This document shows positions 16,047 to 24,918 of a DNA stretch of 64,000 nt, one piece after another. The position numbers were made by a program, and so were the translations under genes. The stretch is from Psychromicrobium silvestre. GTDB taxonomy: Bacteria > Actinomycetota > Actinomycetes > Actinomycetales > Micrococcaceae. Below the pieces are notes generated by a model. The model saw only the letters and a list, made by a program, of their open reading frames with translations. It ran no database searches and was not told the DNA's origin. Within the stretch, counting starts at the first letter, position 1, and each line of letters begins with the position of its first letter. Where the stretch lies: positions 248,001 through 312,000 of the forward strand of contig NZ_JACBYQ010000001.1 of assembly GCF_013408295.1 (NCBI RefSeq). The letters run 5' to 3'.

Positions 16047-16565
16047 CTAGCCGTCCACATCGTGCAGATGATGCACAATGTCATGCAGGAAATAGCCGGA
16101 GAGTGTCTGGACGGTGAAGGCCGAGCCATTGCTGCGTTGCCCGCGGCGTTGCCACTGTTCCGGACGCACTGCGGCGAAACCATCGGCGATCTCGGATCCG
16201 GCGGCGAGCAGCTCCACTGTTACTTCTGCGGGGTCCTGCCGGGCATAGTCCCGGTCGAGGGCGGTCTGGTCCTGATCCCAGTTGTCGAACAGCGGGTTAT
16301 CTTCTTCCAACATTAAGCTCAACCGCTGATTGAAAACCTCGAAGACATCCCGTACATGGCAACCGTATTCCAGCGAGGACCAGCGTTCCTCACTGGGCCG
16401 TTCGGCCACCTCAGGGCGGCGCAGCACGGAGCGCCAACGAGCCAGCAGACTGGGTAAGCTGCTGGCCGCCGTCGCCGGAGTAACGCTGCCGGCTTCAAAG
16501 CCGCACTCTGGGCATGGTCGCTCCAGGACCCAGGTCCAGTCCTTCTCATCCGGGGTGATAGCCAT
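16047..16565 (-). CDS. DinB-like four-helix protein
   Basis: This 172-residue protein belongs to the DinB / mycothiol-dependent maleylpyruvate-isomerase-type superfamily of four-helix metalloproteins. Possible metal ligands are the His in YGCHVRDVFEVF (about residue 70) and the closely spaced His in LHDIVHHLHDV near the C-terminus. A Cys pair is visible early (RPCPECGFEAG), unusual enough to note, and could add a small metal site. In actinobacteria many of these proteins are thiol-S-transferases using mycothiol; the substrate here is unknown. It is convergent with the cyd operon and divergent from the SMR gene 43 bases away. Confidence 0.75.
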   Translation of the reverse strand: MAITPDEKDWTWVLERPCPECGFEAGSVTPATAASSLPSLLARWRSVLRRPEVAERPSEERWSSLEYGCHVRDVFEVFNQRLSLMLEEDNPLFDNWDQDQTALDRDYARQDPAEVTVELLAAGSEIADGFAAVRPEQWQRRGQRSNGSAFTVQTLSGYFLHDIVHHLHDVDG

Positions 16566-16608
16566 GAGGGTAGTCTAGGCACAACCTCACCCTGCACAGG
16601 AGCCTGCC

Positions 16609-16929
16609 ATGCCTTATGTCTTCCTCATCCTGGCCATTGCGAGTGAAATTGTAGCCACTTCGCTACTCAAAGGTTCGGACGGCTTTTCCAAACTCTGGCC
16701 CTCGGTGGGTGTGGTGGCCGGTTACGCGGTTTCCTTCTATGCGCTGAGTCTGGCGCTCAAGGAAATACCGGTCAGCACCGCTTATGCAATCTGGTCCGGG
16801 GTAGGAACCGCAGTGATCGCCGTGATCGGTTTCTGGCTTTTCAAGGAGCCACTATCGCTCGCCAAGATCATCGGAATCAGCCTGATCGTGGCCGGAGTAG
16901 TAGCGCTAAACCTAGAAGGAAGCCACTAA
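16609..16929 (+). CDS. SMR family multidrug efflux protein
   Basis: This 106-residue, four-helix small multidrug resistance protein begins MPYVFLILAIASEIVATSLL. It carries the essential membrane Glu (SEIVAT, residue 13) used for proton/substrate exchange. Later helices include TAYAIWSGVGTAVIAVIGF and a helix 4 of IIGISLIVAGVVALNL that mediates dimerisation. It is of EmrE/QacE type rather than the guanidinium exporter SugE/Gdx, as judged by the YAIWSG motif. CAGGAG lies 8 bases before the ATG. It is a single gene, not paired with a second SMR. Confidence 0.9.
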   Translation: MPYVFLILAIASEIVATSLLKGSDGFSKLWPSVGVVAGYAVSFYALSLALKEIPVSTAYAIWSGVGTAVIAVIGFWLFKEPLSLAKIIGISLIVAGVVALNLEGSH

Positions 16930-17063
16930 CCCCACCCGTCCCTACCCACCGAGCTTTACCCAGTTGTCCCATTCGATGTTAAACAAGTGGCAGATGTGGC
17001 CAAGAATCGTGCGCTTCTGCATCACCCGTAACACTCAGTGGGACAGATGGGTAAGCATCGTGT

Positions 17064-17111
17064 GGGGAAACGGGCGCCGGGAGGGGAAACGGGCGCCGGG
17101 AGGGGAAACGG
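17064..17111. repeat. Tandem 19-bp repeat, 2.5 copies
   Basis: Copies of GGGGAAACGGGCGCCGGGA begin at 17064 and 17083, with a partial third at 17102. Each full copy holds the palindrome GGCGCC. The array ends two bases before the parC stop on the opposite strand and may act in 3' processing or be a slippage relic. Confidence 0.8.
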
Positions 17112-17112
17112 A

Positions 17113-19578
17113 CTAGAGGGTGGGGCCGATGGCGTCGATGGACTGGGTCAGCGGCACTCCGGAACCGTCGCGGCGGCCGTGTTCGGTGGGCAGAGCTCGA
17201 GCCACTCCGGCCGCAGAGGCAGCCTTGGCTGGGCCGTGACCCACCCAGGCTAAGAGCAGAACATCTTCTCCCTTGAGGAAACGATGCGCCCGCACGCCGC
17301 CGGTGGCTCGGCCCTTGGCCGGATACTCAGCAAACTCGCTGACCTTGGCCGAACCAGCTGAAGTACCAGGCAAAGCGCCGGAGGTGCTGGCAATGGTCAC
17401 CACCACGGCTTCCGGGTCCTCGGCTGCCACCACACCGAAACTCAACACGGTATCCCCAGAGGCGAGCTTGATGCCAGCCATGCCGCCCGCCGTACGCCCC
17501 TGCGGACGAACCGCAGAAGCGGGGAAACGCAACAACTGAGCCTGCTCGGTGACGAACACCAGTTCATCCTCATCGCCGGCTGCCGCGGCACCGATCACGG
17601 CATCGCGATCCTTCAGCGAGATGACTTCCCAGTCTTCCCGGTTCAAGGGGTACTCCGGGGTGACTCGTTTGACCACACCATTTGCGGTGCCGAGTGCCAC
17701 CACCGCATCAATCGGCACAAAGGACACCAGCGATTCACCCTTGAGTAAGGTGACGAATTCTTTAGCAGGCACCCCGCCGGCCAGATTGGGCAATCCATTG
17801 GCCGGTGGCAGCACCGGCGTATCCACCACTTGCAGCCGGAGCATCCGCCCGGCTGAGGTGACAGCAGCTACCTCGCCGCGCGCCGTCGTCGCAATCACCG
17901 AGAGGAATACGTCGTGCTTGCTCCGGCCTCCGCCGTCCTGCAAGGCTTCCTGGCCGGTGGTGCGAGCGATCTGGCCGGAAGCGCTGAGTAGCACCCAGCA
18001 AGGATCGTCCGGGACCTCAAGTGCCAGCGGGGCGGCCTTGCCGGTGCTCGCAGCGGCTAGTGCCTTGGCTACTGTGGGGGAGATTGCCTCCGACTCCAGC
18101 AGCACGGTGCGGCGGGGAGTGGCATATTTAGTGGCGATCTCACCTAGCTCCGAGGAGACCAGCTCACGGAGTATCTGTTCCGAGCCGAGGATTCGTTCCA
18201 GTTCCGCGATCTCCCGGAGCAACTCTTCCTGCTCTTTTTCCAGTTCGATCCGGGAGTACTTGGTCAACTGGCGTAAGCGCAGCTCCAGGATGTGATTTGC
18301 CTGGATTTCGCTGAGATCATAGATCGCCATCAACCGCTCGCGCGCAGCGGCAACTTCGTCCGAGGATCGGATGATCTGGATCACCTCGTCGATATCGACG
18401 ATGGCAATCAAAAGGCCTTCCACCAGGTGCAAACGAGCTTGCTTTTTGCTCAACCGGAAGGCAGTGCGCCGACGCACCACATCGATGCGGTGCGCCACAT
18501 AGACCCGTAGCAGTTCGAGCAGCCCCAGGGTCTGCGGTTGGCCATCCACCAGGGTGACATTGTTGATCCCGAAGGAGTCTTCCATCGGGGAGAACTTATA
18601 GAGCTGTTGCAGCACAGCCTGCGGATTGAAACCGTTCTTCAGCTCAATGACCAGCCGTAGCCCGTGATTCCGGTCGGTCAGATCAACGAGATCCGAAATG
18701 CCCTGCAGCTTCTTGGAATTGACCGCGTCCTTGATCTTCTCGATCACTTTTTCCGGGCCGACCAAATACGGCAGCTCAGTAACCACCAAACCGGTGCGCC
18801 GGGCGGAGAGTTGCTCAACCTCGACCTTGGCTCGGGTCTTGAAAGAACCACGGCCGGTCAGATAGGCCTCGCGGATGCCGTCTAGTCCGACGATTCGCCC
18901 GCCGGTGGGCAGGTCGGGTCCGGGGACGAAGCGCATCAGATCGTCCAGGCTAGCCTCTGGGTGCGCGATCAGATGTTGAGCGGCGGCAATTACCTCGCCC
19001 AAGTTATGCGGAGCCATATTGGTGGCCATACCAACCGCGATGCCGGTGGCACCATTGACCAGCAAGTTTGGGAAAGCCGCGGGCAGCACCTCGGGCTGGG
19101 TCAGCTGATTATCGTAATTGGGGACAAAGTCGACGACGTTCTCGTCCAAGTGGTCGGTGAGAGTCAGCGCGGCGGCGGCCAACCGAGCCTCGGTATATCG
19201 CGGAGCTGCCGGGCCGTCGTCGAGCGAACCAAAGTTACCGTGCCCATCAATCAGCGGCAACCGCAGCGAAAAGTCCTGTGCCATCCGCACCATGGCGTCG
19301 TAAATGGCGGCATCGCCATGGGGGTGCAGCTTACCCATCACCTCGCCCACCACTCGGGCGCTCTTGACGTGTCCGCGGTCCGGACGCAAGCCCATCTCGC
19401 TCATCATGTAGAGAATGCGCCGCTGCACGGGCTTGAGCCCGTCTCTGGCGTCGGGCAGCGCCCGCGAGTAAATCACCGAATAGGCATACTCGAGGAAGGA
19501 ACCTTCCATTTCCTGGGAAACGTCGATGTCAATGATGTTTTCGACAAAGGGATCTTCCGGTGGCGTGCGCCTGGCCAT
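17113..19578 (-). CDS. parC: DNA topoisomerase IV subunit A (second GyrA-type subunit)
   Basis: This is the DNA-cleaving subunit (821 aa) that works with ParE. It begins [20 protein letters not shown]. The winged-helix cleavage domain includes [23 protein letters not shown]-type quinolone-region sequence ([20 protein letters not shown]) and the catalytic Tyr in [12 protein letters not shown]. The long coiled-coil tower is about residues 330-480. The C-terminal beta-pinwheel follows but I see no clear GyrA-box (QRRGGKG), which supports Topo IV rather than gyrase. It is divergent from the Pat-like gene at 19651. A 19-bp tandem repeat lies directly beyond its stop. Confidence 0.92.
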   Translation of the reverse strand: MARRTPPEDPFVENIIDIDVSQEMEGSFLEYAYSVIYSRALPDARDGLKPVQRRILYMMSEMGLRPDRGHVKSARVVGEVMGKLHPHGDAAIYDAMVRMAQDFSLRLPLIDGHGNFGSLDDGPAAPRYTEARLAAAALTLTDHLDENVVDFVPNYDNQLTQPEVLPAAFPNLLVNGATGIAVGMATNMAPHNLGEVIAAAQHLIAHPEASLDDLMRFVPGPDLPTGGRIVGLDGIREAYLTGRGSFKTRAKVEVEQLSARRTGLVVTELPYLVGPEKVIEKIKDAVNSKKLQGISDLVDLTDRNHGLRLVIELKNGFNPQAVLQQLYKFSPMEDSFGINNVTLVDGQPQTLGLLELLRVYVAHRIDVVRRRTAFRLSKKQARLHLVEGLLIAIVDIDEVIQIIRSSDEVAAARERLMAIYDLSEIQANHILELRLRQLTKYSRIELEKEQEELLREIAELERILGSEQILRELVSSELGEIATKYATPRRTVLLESEAISPTVAKALAAASTGKAAPLALEVPDDPCWVLLSASGQIARTTGQEALQDGGGRSKHDVFLSVIATTARGEVAAVTSAGRMLRLQVVDTPVLPPANGLPNLAGGVPAKEFVTLLKGESLVSFVPIDAVVALGTANGVVKRVTPEYPLNREDWEVISLKDRDAVIGAAAAGDEDELVFVTEQAQLLRFPASAVRPQGRTAGGMAGIKLASGDTVLSFGVVAAEDPEAVVVTIASTSGALPGTSAGSAKVSEFAEYPAKGRATGGVRAHRFLKGEDVLLLAWVGHGPAKAASAAGVARALPTEHGRRDGSGVPLTQSIDAIGPTL

Positions 19579-19650
19579 CGCTGCTTTTCCTTAGTGCTGG
19601 TCTGAAATCACTGGAACAAGATACGAAAATGTTTCAGTACAGTTGAGTCT

Positions 19651-22284
19651 ATGGTGACTCAGCCCGTGGGAGACGGATATCCGCACCATTGGGAGGCCGA
19701 TGTCGTGCTCCGCGACGGTGCTACCGCTCATCTGCGCCCGATTGCCGCCAGCGATGCCGATGCCCTGCAGTCCTTCCATCAGGGTCAATCCGAGCAATCG
19801 ATCTACCTGCGCTTCTTCACTTACCGTTCGGTGCTCTCCGAAAAAGAGCTGCGCCGATTCACCCAGGTGGACTACCGGGACCGGGTGGCTTTTGTGATTA
19901 CGGTGGCCGGGGCGATCATCGGGGTGGGCCGCTACGACCGACTGGATGATCCGAAGCTCGCCGAGGTGGCTTTCAATATCTCCGACGCCCATCAGGGCAG
20001 GGGACTGGGATCGATCCTTTTGGAGCACCTAGCCGCGGCAGCCCGGGAAAACGGGGTGAGCCGGTTTACCGCCGAGGTACTGCCGGAGAACCGGAAAATG
20101 CTTACCGTCTTCGCCGAGGCGGGCTACGAGGTGAGCAGGCATTTCGACGACGGCGTGGTCAGCCTGAGCTTCGACATTGACCCCACCGAACGTTCACTCG
20201 CGGTGATGGCCTCCCGGGAGCACCGCGCCGAGGCGCGCAGTATCGAGGGCTTGCTGTCACCGACCTCAATCGCCGTGATCGGCTCTGGGCGGCCCGCCGA
20301 GCAGTTACTCGAACACCTCCGCGAAGGCGGCTTCACCGGCCCCATCCACACCGAACTTGATCAGAGCCCACAACTCGCGGTGATCGCCGTGCCTAAAGCC
20401 GAGGTGCTGCCGGTAATTGAACGGTGTGGCAAAGCTGGCGTCAAGGGCGTGCTGGTGGTGACCAGCGGGTTTGCGGACGACGGCGAGACCGGGCTTGCGC
20501 TGCAAAAGGAGCTAGTGCGCACCGCCAGGGAGCATGGAATGCGCCTGATCGGCCCAGCCTCGCTGGGCCTAGTCAATACCAACGCCTCGGTTTCACTCAA
20601 TGCCTCACTCGCGGCGGGAATGCCGCGCCCCGGGAAGCTCGGCCTGTTTAGCCAGTCGGCAGCCATCGGAGTGGCGCTTTACGCCTCCACCGCCCGCCGC
20701 GGCCTGGGAATCTCCAGCATTCTCTCGGCCGGGAGCAGAGCCGATGTTTCCGGCAATGACCTGATGCAGTATTGGGAGGATGACGCCGATACCGCGGTCT
20801 GCGCCATGTACTTCGAATCCATTGGCAACCCGCGAAAATTTTCTCGGCTGGCCCGGCGACTGGCCCGCAATAAACCAGTCATTCTGGCCAAGTCGGATGC
20901 CCTGGGCTTGCAACTGCCGCCGGGCCATGTGGTCCGTACCACCCAAGCTCCGGCCGGAGCACTCGACGCAATGCTGCGTCAGTCCGGCATTATCCGGGTG
21001 AAGAACATCGACCAGCTCGCCAATATTGCTCAGATTGCGCTGAGCCAGGCGCTGCCGGCTGGGCCCGGGCTGAGTGTGCTGAGCAATTCCCTAGCGCTGG
21101 CTCGGGTAGTAGCGGATTCCGCCTCCGAAGCGGGACTGGTCGTGGTGGAGACCATCACCGACGTTGGGCATCAAGAGAACCCAGCCCAGGCTTTAGCCGA
21201 GCTACGGGAAAAGTTACTGCTCACCCTGCGCCGCAGCGACGTGGATTCGGCCATCGCGACCCTAATGCCAGCCCGCGGACTCGATGTCGAAGCGCTCGGA
21301 GTTGAGCCTATAGCCGAGGTGCTGGCTGCCTGCGCGGCAGAAACCGGCAAGCCGGTAGTAGCGGCCTTCAGCGGTATTTTGGACCCGCAGAGCCCGGTAG
21401 AAGGCCTGCTAGCCACCGGAAACGGTGACCTTCCCTCCTTCTCCAGCCCAGGTACCGCCATTACCGCGCTCGCCGCCCTGGTGCGCTACAGCGGCTGGCT
21501 ACGCCGCGAGCAGGGGAGCTTCGAGCCACCGGAGGGCATCGAATCGGAAGCCGCGCAGGGTTTCTTGGATGGACTCCTGGAACAAGTTGAGGGTGCAGAG
21601 CTGCGAACCCTCAGCCCGACCGAGGCTCATCAACTGCTGGGTTACTACGGCATTCCGGTGCTGGAGTCGGTGCCCTTCAACTCCGATCAAGAGGCGGTGC
21701 AGGCAGCAGAACGCCTGGGCTGGCCGGTGGTGCTCAAATCCACAGACCCGGCTTTGCGGCAGCGACTGGATCTGGGCGGGGTGCGCTTGAACATTCAAGA
21801 CTCGGTGACCCTCAAGTACGAAATTGCCCAGATGCGCGGCGCTTTGGCCCATACCGGCGAGGCTGCGCTGGAAGTCCAAGCGATGGCACCTCTCGGCCAA
21901 GCTTGTGCGCTACGAGCCATTGAAGACCCCTTGCTGGGTCCGGTGGTCTCCTTCGGGCTTTCCGGAGATGCGGTAAACCTGCTCGATGACTGGGCGCACC
22001 GGGTGCCGCCGCTGTCCAGCACAGACGTTTCGGAACTAGTGCGAGCACCGCGCGCGGCCCCGAAGCTTTTCGGATACCAGGGGCTACCGCCTATCAAGAT
22101 TTCGGCGCTGGAAGACCTGGTAGCTAGGCTGGCCCTGCTCAAGGACGAGCATCCAGAGATTGCCCTCATCGAATTCACTCCGGTGTTAGCCGGAACGGAA
22201 GGCTGCACCGTGCTTTCGGTCAAGATTCAGCTGGGCAACGCCGCCCAGCGCACCGATAGTGCTCGTCGGGCGATGGCCAGCTGA
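19651..22284 (+). CDS. GNAT / acyl-CoA-synthetase-like fusion, probable protein lysine acetyltransferase
   Basis: This is a fusion of 877 residues. Residues 1-175 are a GNAT domain (acetyl-CoA loop HQGRGLGSILLEHLA). About 195-490 are CoA-binding and ligase-like domains as in NDP-forming acetyl-CoA synthetase (GLFSQSAAIGVALYAS), and about 650-870 are an ATP-grasp-like domain (GWPVVLKSTDPALRQ). Related fusions (PatZ, actinobacterial Pat) acetylate metabolic enzymes. Ligase motifs look degenerate: PPGHVVRTTQAPAG stands where active enzymes have SHTGALAG, and IEFTPVLAGTEGC ends in Val-Leu-Ser-Val instead of an Asp-containing motif. The ligase half is therefore likely a sensor, not an enzyme. It is divergent from parC and first of four co-directional genes. 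Confidence 0.85.
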   Translation: MVTQPVGDGYPHHWEADVVLRDGATAHLRPIAASDADALQSFHQGQSEQSIYLRFFTYRSVLSEKELRRFTQVDYRDRVAFVITVAGAIIGVGRYDRLDDPKLAEVAFNISDAHQGRGLGSILLEHLAAAARENGVSRFTAEVLPENRKMLTVFAEAGYEVSRHFDDGVVSLSFDIDPTERSLAVMASREHRAEARSIEGLLSPTSIAVIGSGRPAEQLLEHLREGGFTGPIHTELDQSPQLAVIAVPKAEVLPVIERCGKAGVKGVLVVTSGFADDGETGLALQKELVRTAREHGMRLIGPASLGLVNTNASVSLNASLAAGMPRPGKLGLFSQSAAIGVALYASTARRGLGISSILSAGSRADVSGNDLMQYWEDDADTAVCAMYFESIGNPRKFSRLARRLARNKPVILAKSDALGLQLPPGHVVRTTQAPAGALDAMLRQSGIIRVKNIDQLANIAQIALSQALPAGPGLSVLSNSLALARVVADSASEAGLVVVETITDVGHQENPAQALAELREKLLLTLRRSDVDSAIATLMPARGLDVEALGVEPIAEVLAACAAETGKPVVAAFSGILDPQSPVEGLLATGNGDLPSFSSPGTAITALAALVRYSGWLRREQGSFEPPEGIESEAAQGFLDGLLEQVEGAELRTLSPTEAHQLLGYYGIPVLESVPFNSDQEAVQAAERLGWPVVLKSTDPALRQRLDLGGVRLNIQDSVTLKYEIAQMRGALAHTGEAALEVQAMAPLGQACALRAIEDPLLGPVVSFGLSGDAVNLLDDWAHRVPPLSSTDVSELVRAPRAAPKLFGYQGLPPIKISALEDLVARLALLKDEHPEIALIEFTPVLAGTEGCTVLSVKIQLGNAAQRTDSARRAMAS

Positions 22285-22327
22285 TGGGCGTTAGGCGGCA
22301 GCGCAGCTTTCTGGGAAAATGGGCAGA

Positions 22328-23011
22328 ATGAACGCTTTCCGCTCCGCTGGTTCCCATACCCCGCAAGGCCAGAGCCTGGAACAGGCTCTGCAGAGGGCTG
22401 GTTTCTACCCGCTACTGGTGAGCGATGTGGTGGAGGACGCCCTGGACGGTCAGCCCTGCCTGGCACATCTGGCTCACCTGGAAACGCACTTCGACCAGAC
22501 CGAGATTCATCGGCACATCACGGTGCTGGCTCTGACCGAGCAGATGCTGATCATTGCTCACGTTGATGACCAGCAGCTCGACGAGAACGGCGAGCGGATG
22601 ATGGCGCAGATCTCCACCGAATCCGTTCCGGTCAAGCAGATCCGTTCCGTGGTGCTCAGCTATATGTACACCCAGCCACAGAACTACAAACCCACTGACC
22701 CGGTGCGTGAACTGACCCTCTCCATTGGTTGGTCCGGCAGCCAGCGGATCGATATCGCCCCGGCAGCCTGCGGCGATCCGCAGTGCGAGGCCGATCACGG
22801 TTACACCGGCAATATCGCTCAGGAGGATATCGCTTTGCGAATCAGCGCGGAGGCCGATGGCCTGCTTGCCGTGCAGGATGCGAAGATCTTCGCGCGCGTG
22901 CTGCGCTCGGTGAACACCCGTGCAGTTGCCATTGCCGATCCCGAAGCAACGGTTCTTCGCCCCGGTCAGGTGGCTCGGGGCAGCCGCTTCGGCCGCAACC
23001 AACATCGCTGA
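22328..23011 (+). CDS. DUF5998-type conserved actinobacterial protein
   Basis: This soluble protein has 227 residues (230 if ATG 22319 is used) and begins MNAFRSAGSHTPQGQSLEQA. It carries conserved blocks HRHITVLALTEQMLIIAHVD and VSVPVKQI-like sequence (STESVPVKQIRSVVLSYMY), and a Cys/Asp-rich loop (ACGDPQCEADHGYTGN). I assign it to the family annotated DUF5998, of unknown function, by its overall pattern. It starts about 40 bases after the acetyltransferase fusion and its TGA is two bases before the ATG of the phosphodiesterase, suggesting coupled translation. The Cys-x4-Cys and His in the loop could hold a metal, but this is only a guess. Confidence 0.65.
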   Translation: MNAFRSAGSHTPQGQSLEQALQRAGFYPLLVSDVVEDALDGQPCLAHLAHLETHFDQTEIHRHITVLALTEQMLIIAHVDDQQLDENGERMMAQISTESVPVKQIRSVVLSYMYTQPQNYKPTDPVRELTLSIGWSGSQRIDIAPAACGDPQCEADHGYTGNIAQEDIALRISAEADGLLAVQDAKIFARVLRSVNTRAVAIADPEATVLRPGQVARGSRFGRNQHR

Positions 23012-23012
23012 G

Positions 23013-24215
23013 ATGCCGGAACTCCTGCCGGACTGGCCCGGCTATGGCACCTCCGCCTCCGCCCCGGGGTCGATTTCAACGGTACTCAGCAGCAGCGCGG
23101 CTGCGCTGGGAGCGGAAGGCTTCACTAACCAGCTCGGGCTGCCTACGAGCAATCGAGTGGTAGTGGTGCTGGTGGACGGCCTTGGCGCGGCGCTGTTGAA
23201 GCGAAAGGGTGCACACGCGCCCTTCTTGCGCTCCGTGTTGGGCGGCGGCAGTAACTACCGGGTGATCAATTCGGCCTTTCCCTCCACTACCGCGAGTTCG
23301 CTTAGTAGCCTGGGGACCGGCGTCGAACCCGGACTGCACGGCATGGTCGGCTATGACGTGCTGGACCCGGATCAGGACAAGATCGTCAACCTGCTCGGCA
23401 ACTGGGACCATAAGGTCGATCCGCTGCGCTGGCAGCCACAAGCAACGGTTTTCGAACGGCTTGAGGGTGTGCTCCCAACCGCCACGGTAAGCCTGGCCAA
23501 ATTTGCTAACTCACCGATGACCCAGGCGGCCTTACGGGGCAGCCGCTTTGTGCCCGCGAATTCGGTGCATGCCCGAACCCAGTCGGCGGCAGAGCTACTG
23601 GCTGAGGAGAAGCGGATGCTGCTCTACCTCTACTGGTCGGAGCTGGACAAGGCCGGGCACCGTTACGGCGTGGACTCCGTGCAGTGGGAAAACGAACTGG
23701 AAGAACTAGATGCGGGGATGCGCCGACTTTCCAGTCAGCTACCCGCGGGAACGCTCCTGTTGCTGACCGCCGATCACGGCATGGTGGATGTCCCGGAGGC
23801 AAGCCGGATCGATTTCTCCACGGACTCCGAGCTGATAGCTGGCGTTCGGCATACCGGGGGTGAGCCCCGGCTGGTTCAGCTCTATTTGGAAGCCGACGCC
23901 GATCCGGAGGCACTCAAAGCCAGCTGGCAGCGAGCTTGGGGTAGCCAAGCCTGGATTTTTAGCCGAGCGGAGGCGATCGCAGCGGGATACTTCGGCACGG
24001 TGCGGCCCGAGGTGGCGCCGCGGATCGGTGATCTGCTGATTGCGGCTCGCGAACCGGTGGCCTTTTATGATGCCCGTCGAGTACGCCCGACGGCGATGGA
24101 AGTCGTTGGTCAGCACGGCTCGCTCACGCGCGCAGAGCGGGAAATCCCGCTGATCAGAATTCCGGTCACCGGAACGTCGGGTAGACCGGGGAAGTCCGGA
24201 AGGAAAGGCAAATAA
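23013..24215 (+). CDS. Alkaline-phosphatase-superfamily nucleotide pyrophosphatase/phosphodiesterase
   Basis: This 400-residue protein begins MPELLPDWPGYGTSAS. It has first metal motif VVVLVDGLGAALLKRKG, a nucleophile block NSAFPSTTASSLSSLGTGV (Thr/Ser at the active site), and TADHGMVDVPEAS for the second metal. This places it in the nucleotide pyrophosphatase/phosphodiesterase branch. There is no signal peptide, so it is likely cytoplasmic. The frame is open upstream to 22920, but that part overlaps the previous gene; ATG 23013 is chosen for its coupling position and because homology-like sequence begins there. Its stop overlaps the tdk start by one base. The substrate is unknown. Confidence 0.82.
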   Translation: MPELLPDWPGYGTSASAPGSISTVLSSSAAALGAEGFTNQLGLPTSNRVVVVLVDGLGAALLKRKGAHAPFLRSVLGGGSNYRVINSAFPSTTASSLSSLGTGVEPGLHGMVGYDVLDPDQDKIVNLLGNWDHKVDPLRWQPQATVFERLEGVLPTATVSLAKFANSPMTQAALRGSRFVPANSVHARTQSAAELLAEEKRMLLYLYWSELDKAGHRYGVDSVQWENELEELDAGMRRLSSQLPAGTLLLLTADHGMVDVPEASRIDFSTDSELIAGVRHTGGEPRLVQLYLEADADPEALKASWQRAWGSQAWIFSRAEAIAAGYFGTVRPEVAPRIGDLLIAAREPVAFYDARRVRPTAMEVVGQHGSLTRAEREIPLIRIPVTGTSGRPGKSGRKGK

Positions 24216-24904
24216 TGGCAGAGTTGGTTTTTTACTCCGGCACCATGGACTGCGGTAAATCGACTTTGGCGCTGCAGCTGAACCACAACCACAGTGCGCG
24301 CGGTCGTGCCGGGCTGCTCTTTAGCTGCAACGACCGAGCCGGGGAGTCGATTATTTCCTCCAGACTGGGTTTGCAGACGGGTGCGATTGAGGTGGCAGAG
24401 GGCACCGACTTCTGGGAAGAAGTGGTGCGTCGACGTACTCGCGGCGCTGCGCTGGACTACCTCATCTGCGATGAGGCTCAGTTTTATACCCCACTCCAGA
24501 TTGAACAACTCGCGCGGCTGGTTGACGAAATGGAGCTCGATGTTTTCGCTTTCGGTATCACCGCCGATTTCCGTACCCGATTGTTTCCCGGATCGCAGCG
24601 ACTGATCGAGCTGGCCGACCGAGTGCACGTTTTACAGGTTGAGGCATTGTGCTGGTGCGGACGCCGGGCCACTCACAATGCACGCACCTTGGACGGTGTG
24701 ATGGTGGTTGAGGGCGACCAGGTGGTGGTGGGAGATGTCACTAGTTCCACACCGGAGGGGCGAGTAGGCTACGAAACCCTGTGCCGCCGTCACTATATGC
24801 GCCGAGTCACCGCTCATAGCGCCAATCAGCTAGCGGAGAAGGACCAATTGCTACCCTTTGACGTTTCCGACTTTGAGGTATGCGCCGTCCCGCCACAACG
24901 CTAA
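24215..24904 (+). CDS. tdk: Thymidine kinase
   Basis: This type II thymidine kinase (229 aa) salvages thymidine to dTMP. It has P-loop GTMDCGKSTLALQL, a Walker B-like ICDEAQFYTPLQIEQL with the DEAQF motif, and a C-terminal zinc ribbon with Cys-x-Cys in ALCWCGRRATHNAR and a further Cys in ETLCRRHYM. The start is ATG 24215, overlapping the upstream stop by one base, with AGGAAAGG as ribosome-binding site. It is last in the co-directional series from 19651. The DUF/phosphodiesterase/tdk order suggests nucleotide metabolism. Confidence 0.93.
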   Translation: MAELVFYSGTMDCGKSTLALQLNHNHSARGRAGLLFSCNDRAGESIISSRLGLQTGAIEVAEGTDFWEEVVRRRTRGAALDYLICDEAQFYTPLQIEQLARLVDEMELDVFAFGITADFRTRLFPGSQRLIELADRVHVLQVEALCWCGRRATHNARTLDGVMVVEGDQVVVGDVTSSTPEGRVGYETLCRRHYMRRVTAHSANQLAEKDQLLPFDVSDFEVCAVPPQR

Positions 24905-24918
24905 GAGCGGTTCCGCGC

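Noticed and set aside
22920-23012. 31-residue N-terminal extension of the phosphodiesterase
   Set aside because: It overlaps the end of the DUF5998 gene; the coupled ATG at 23013 is the better start.
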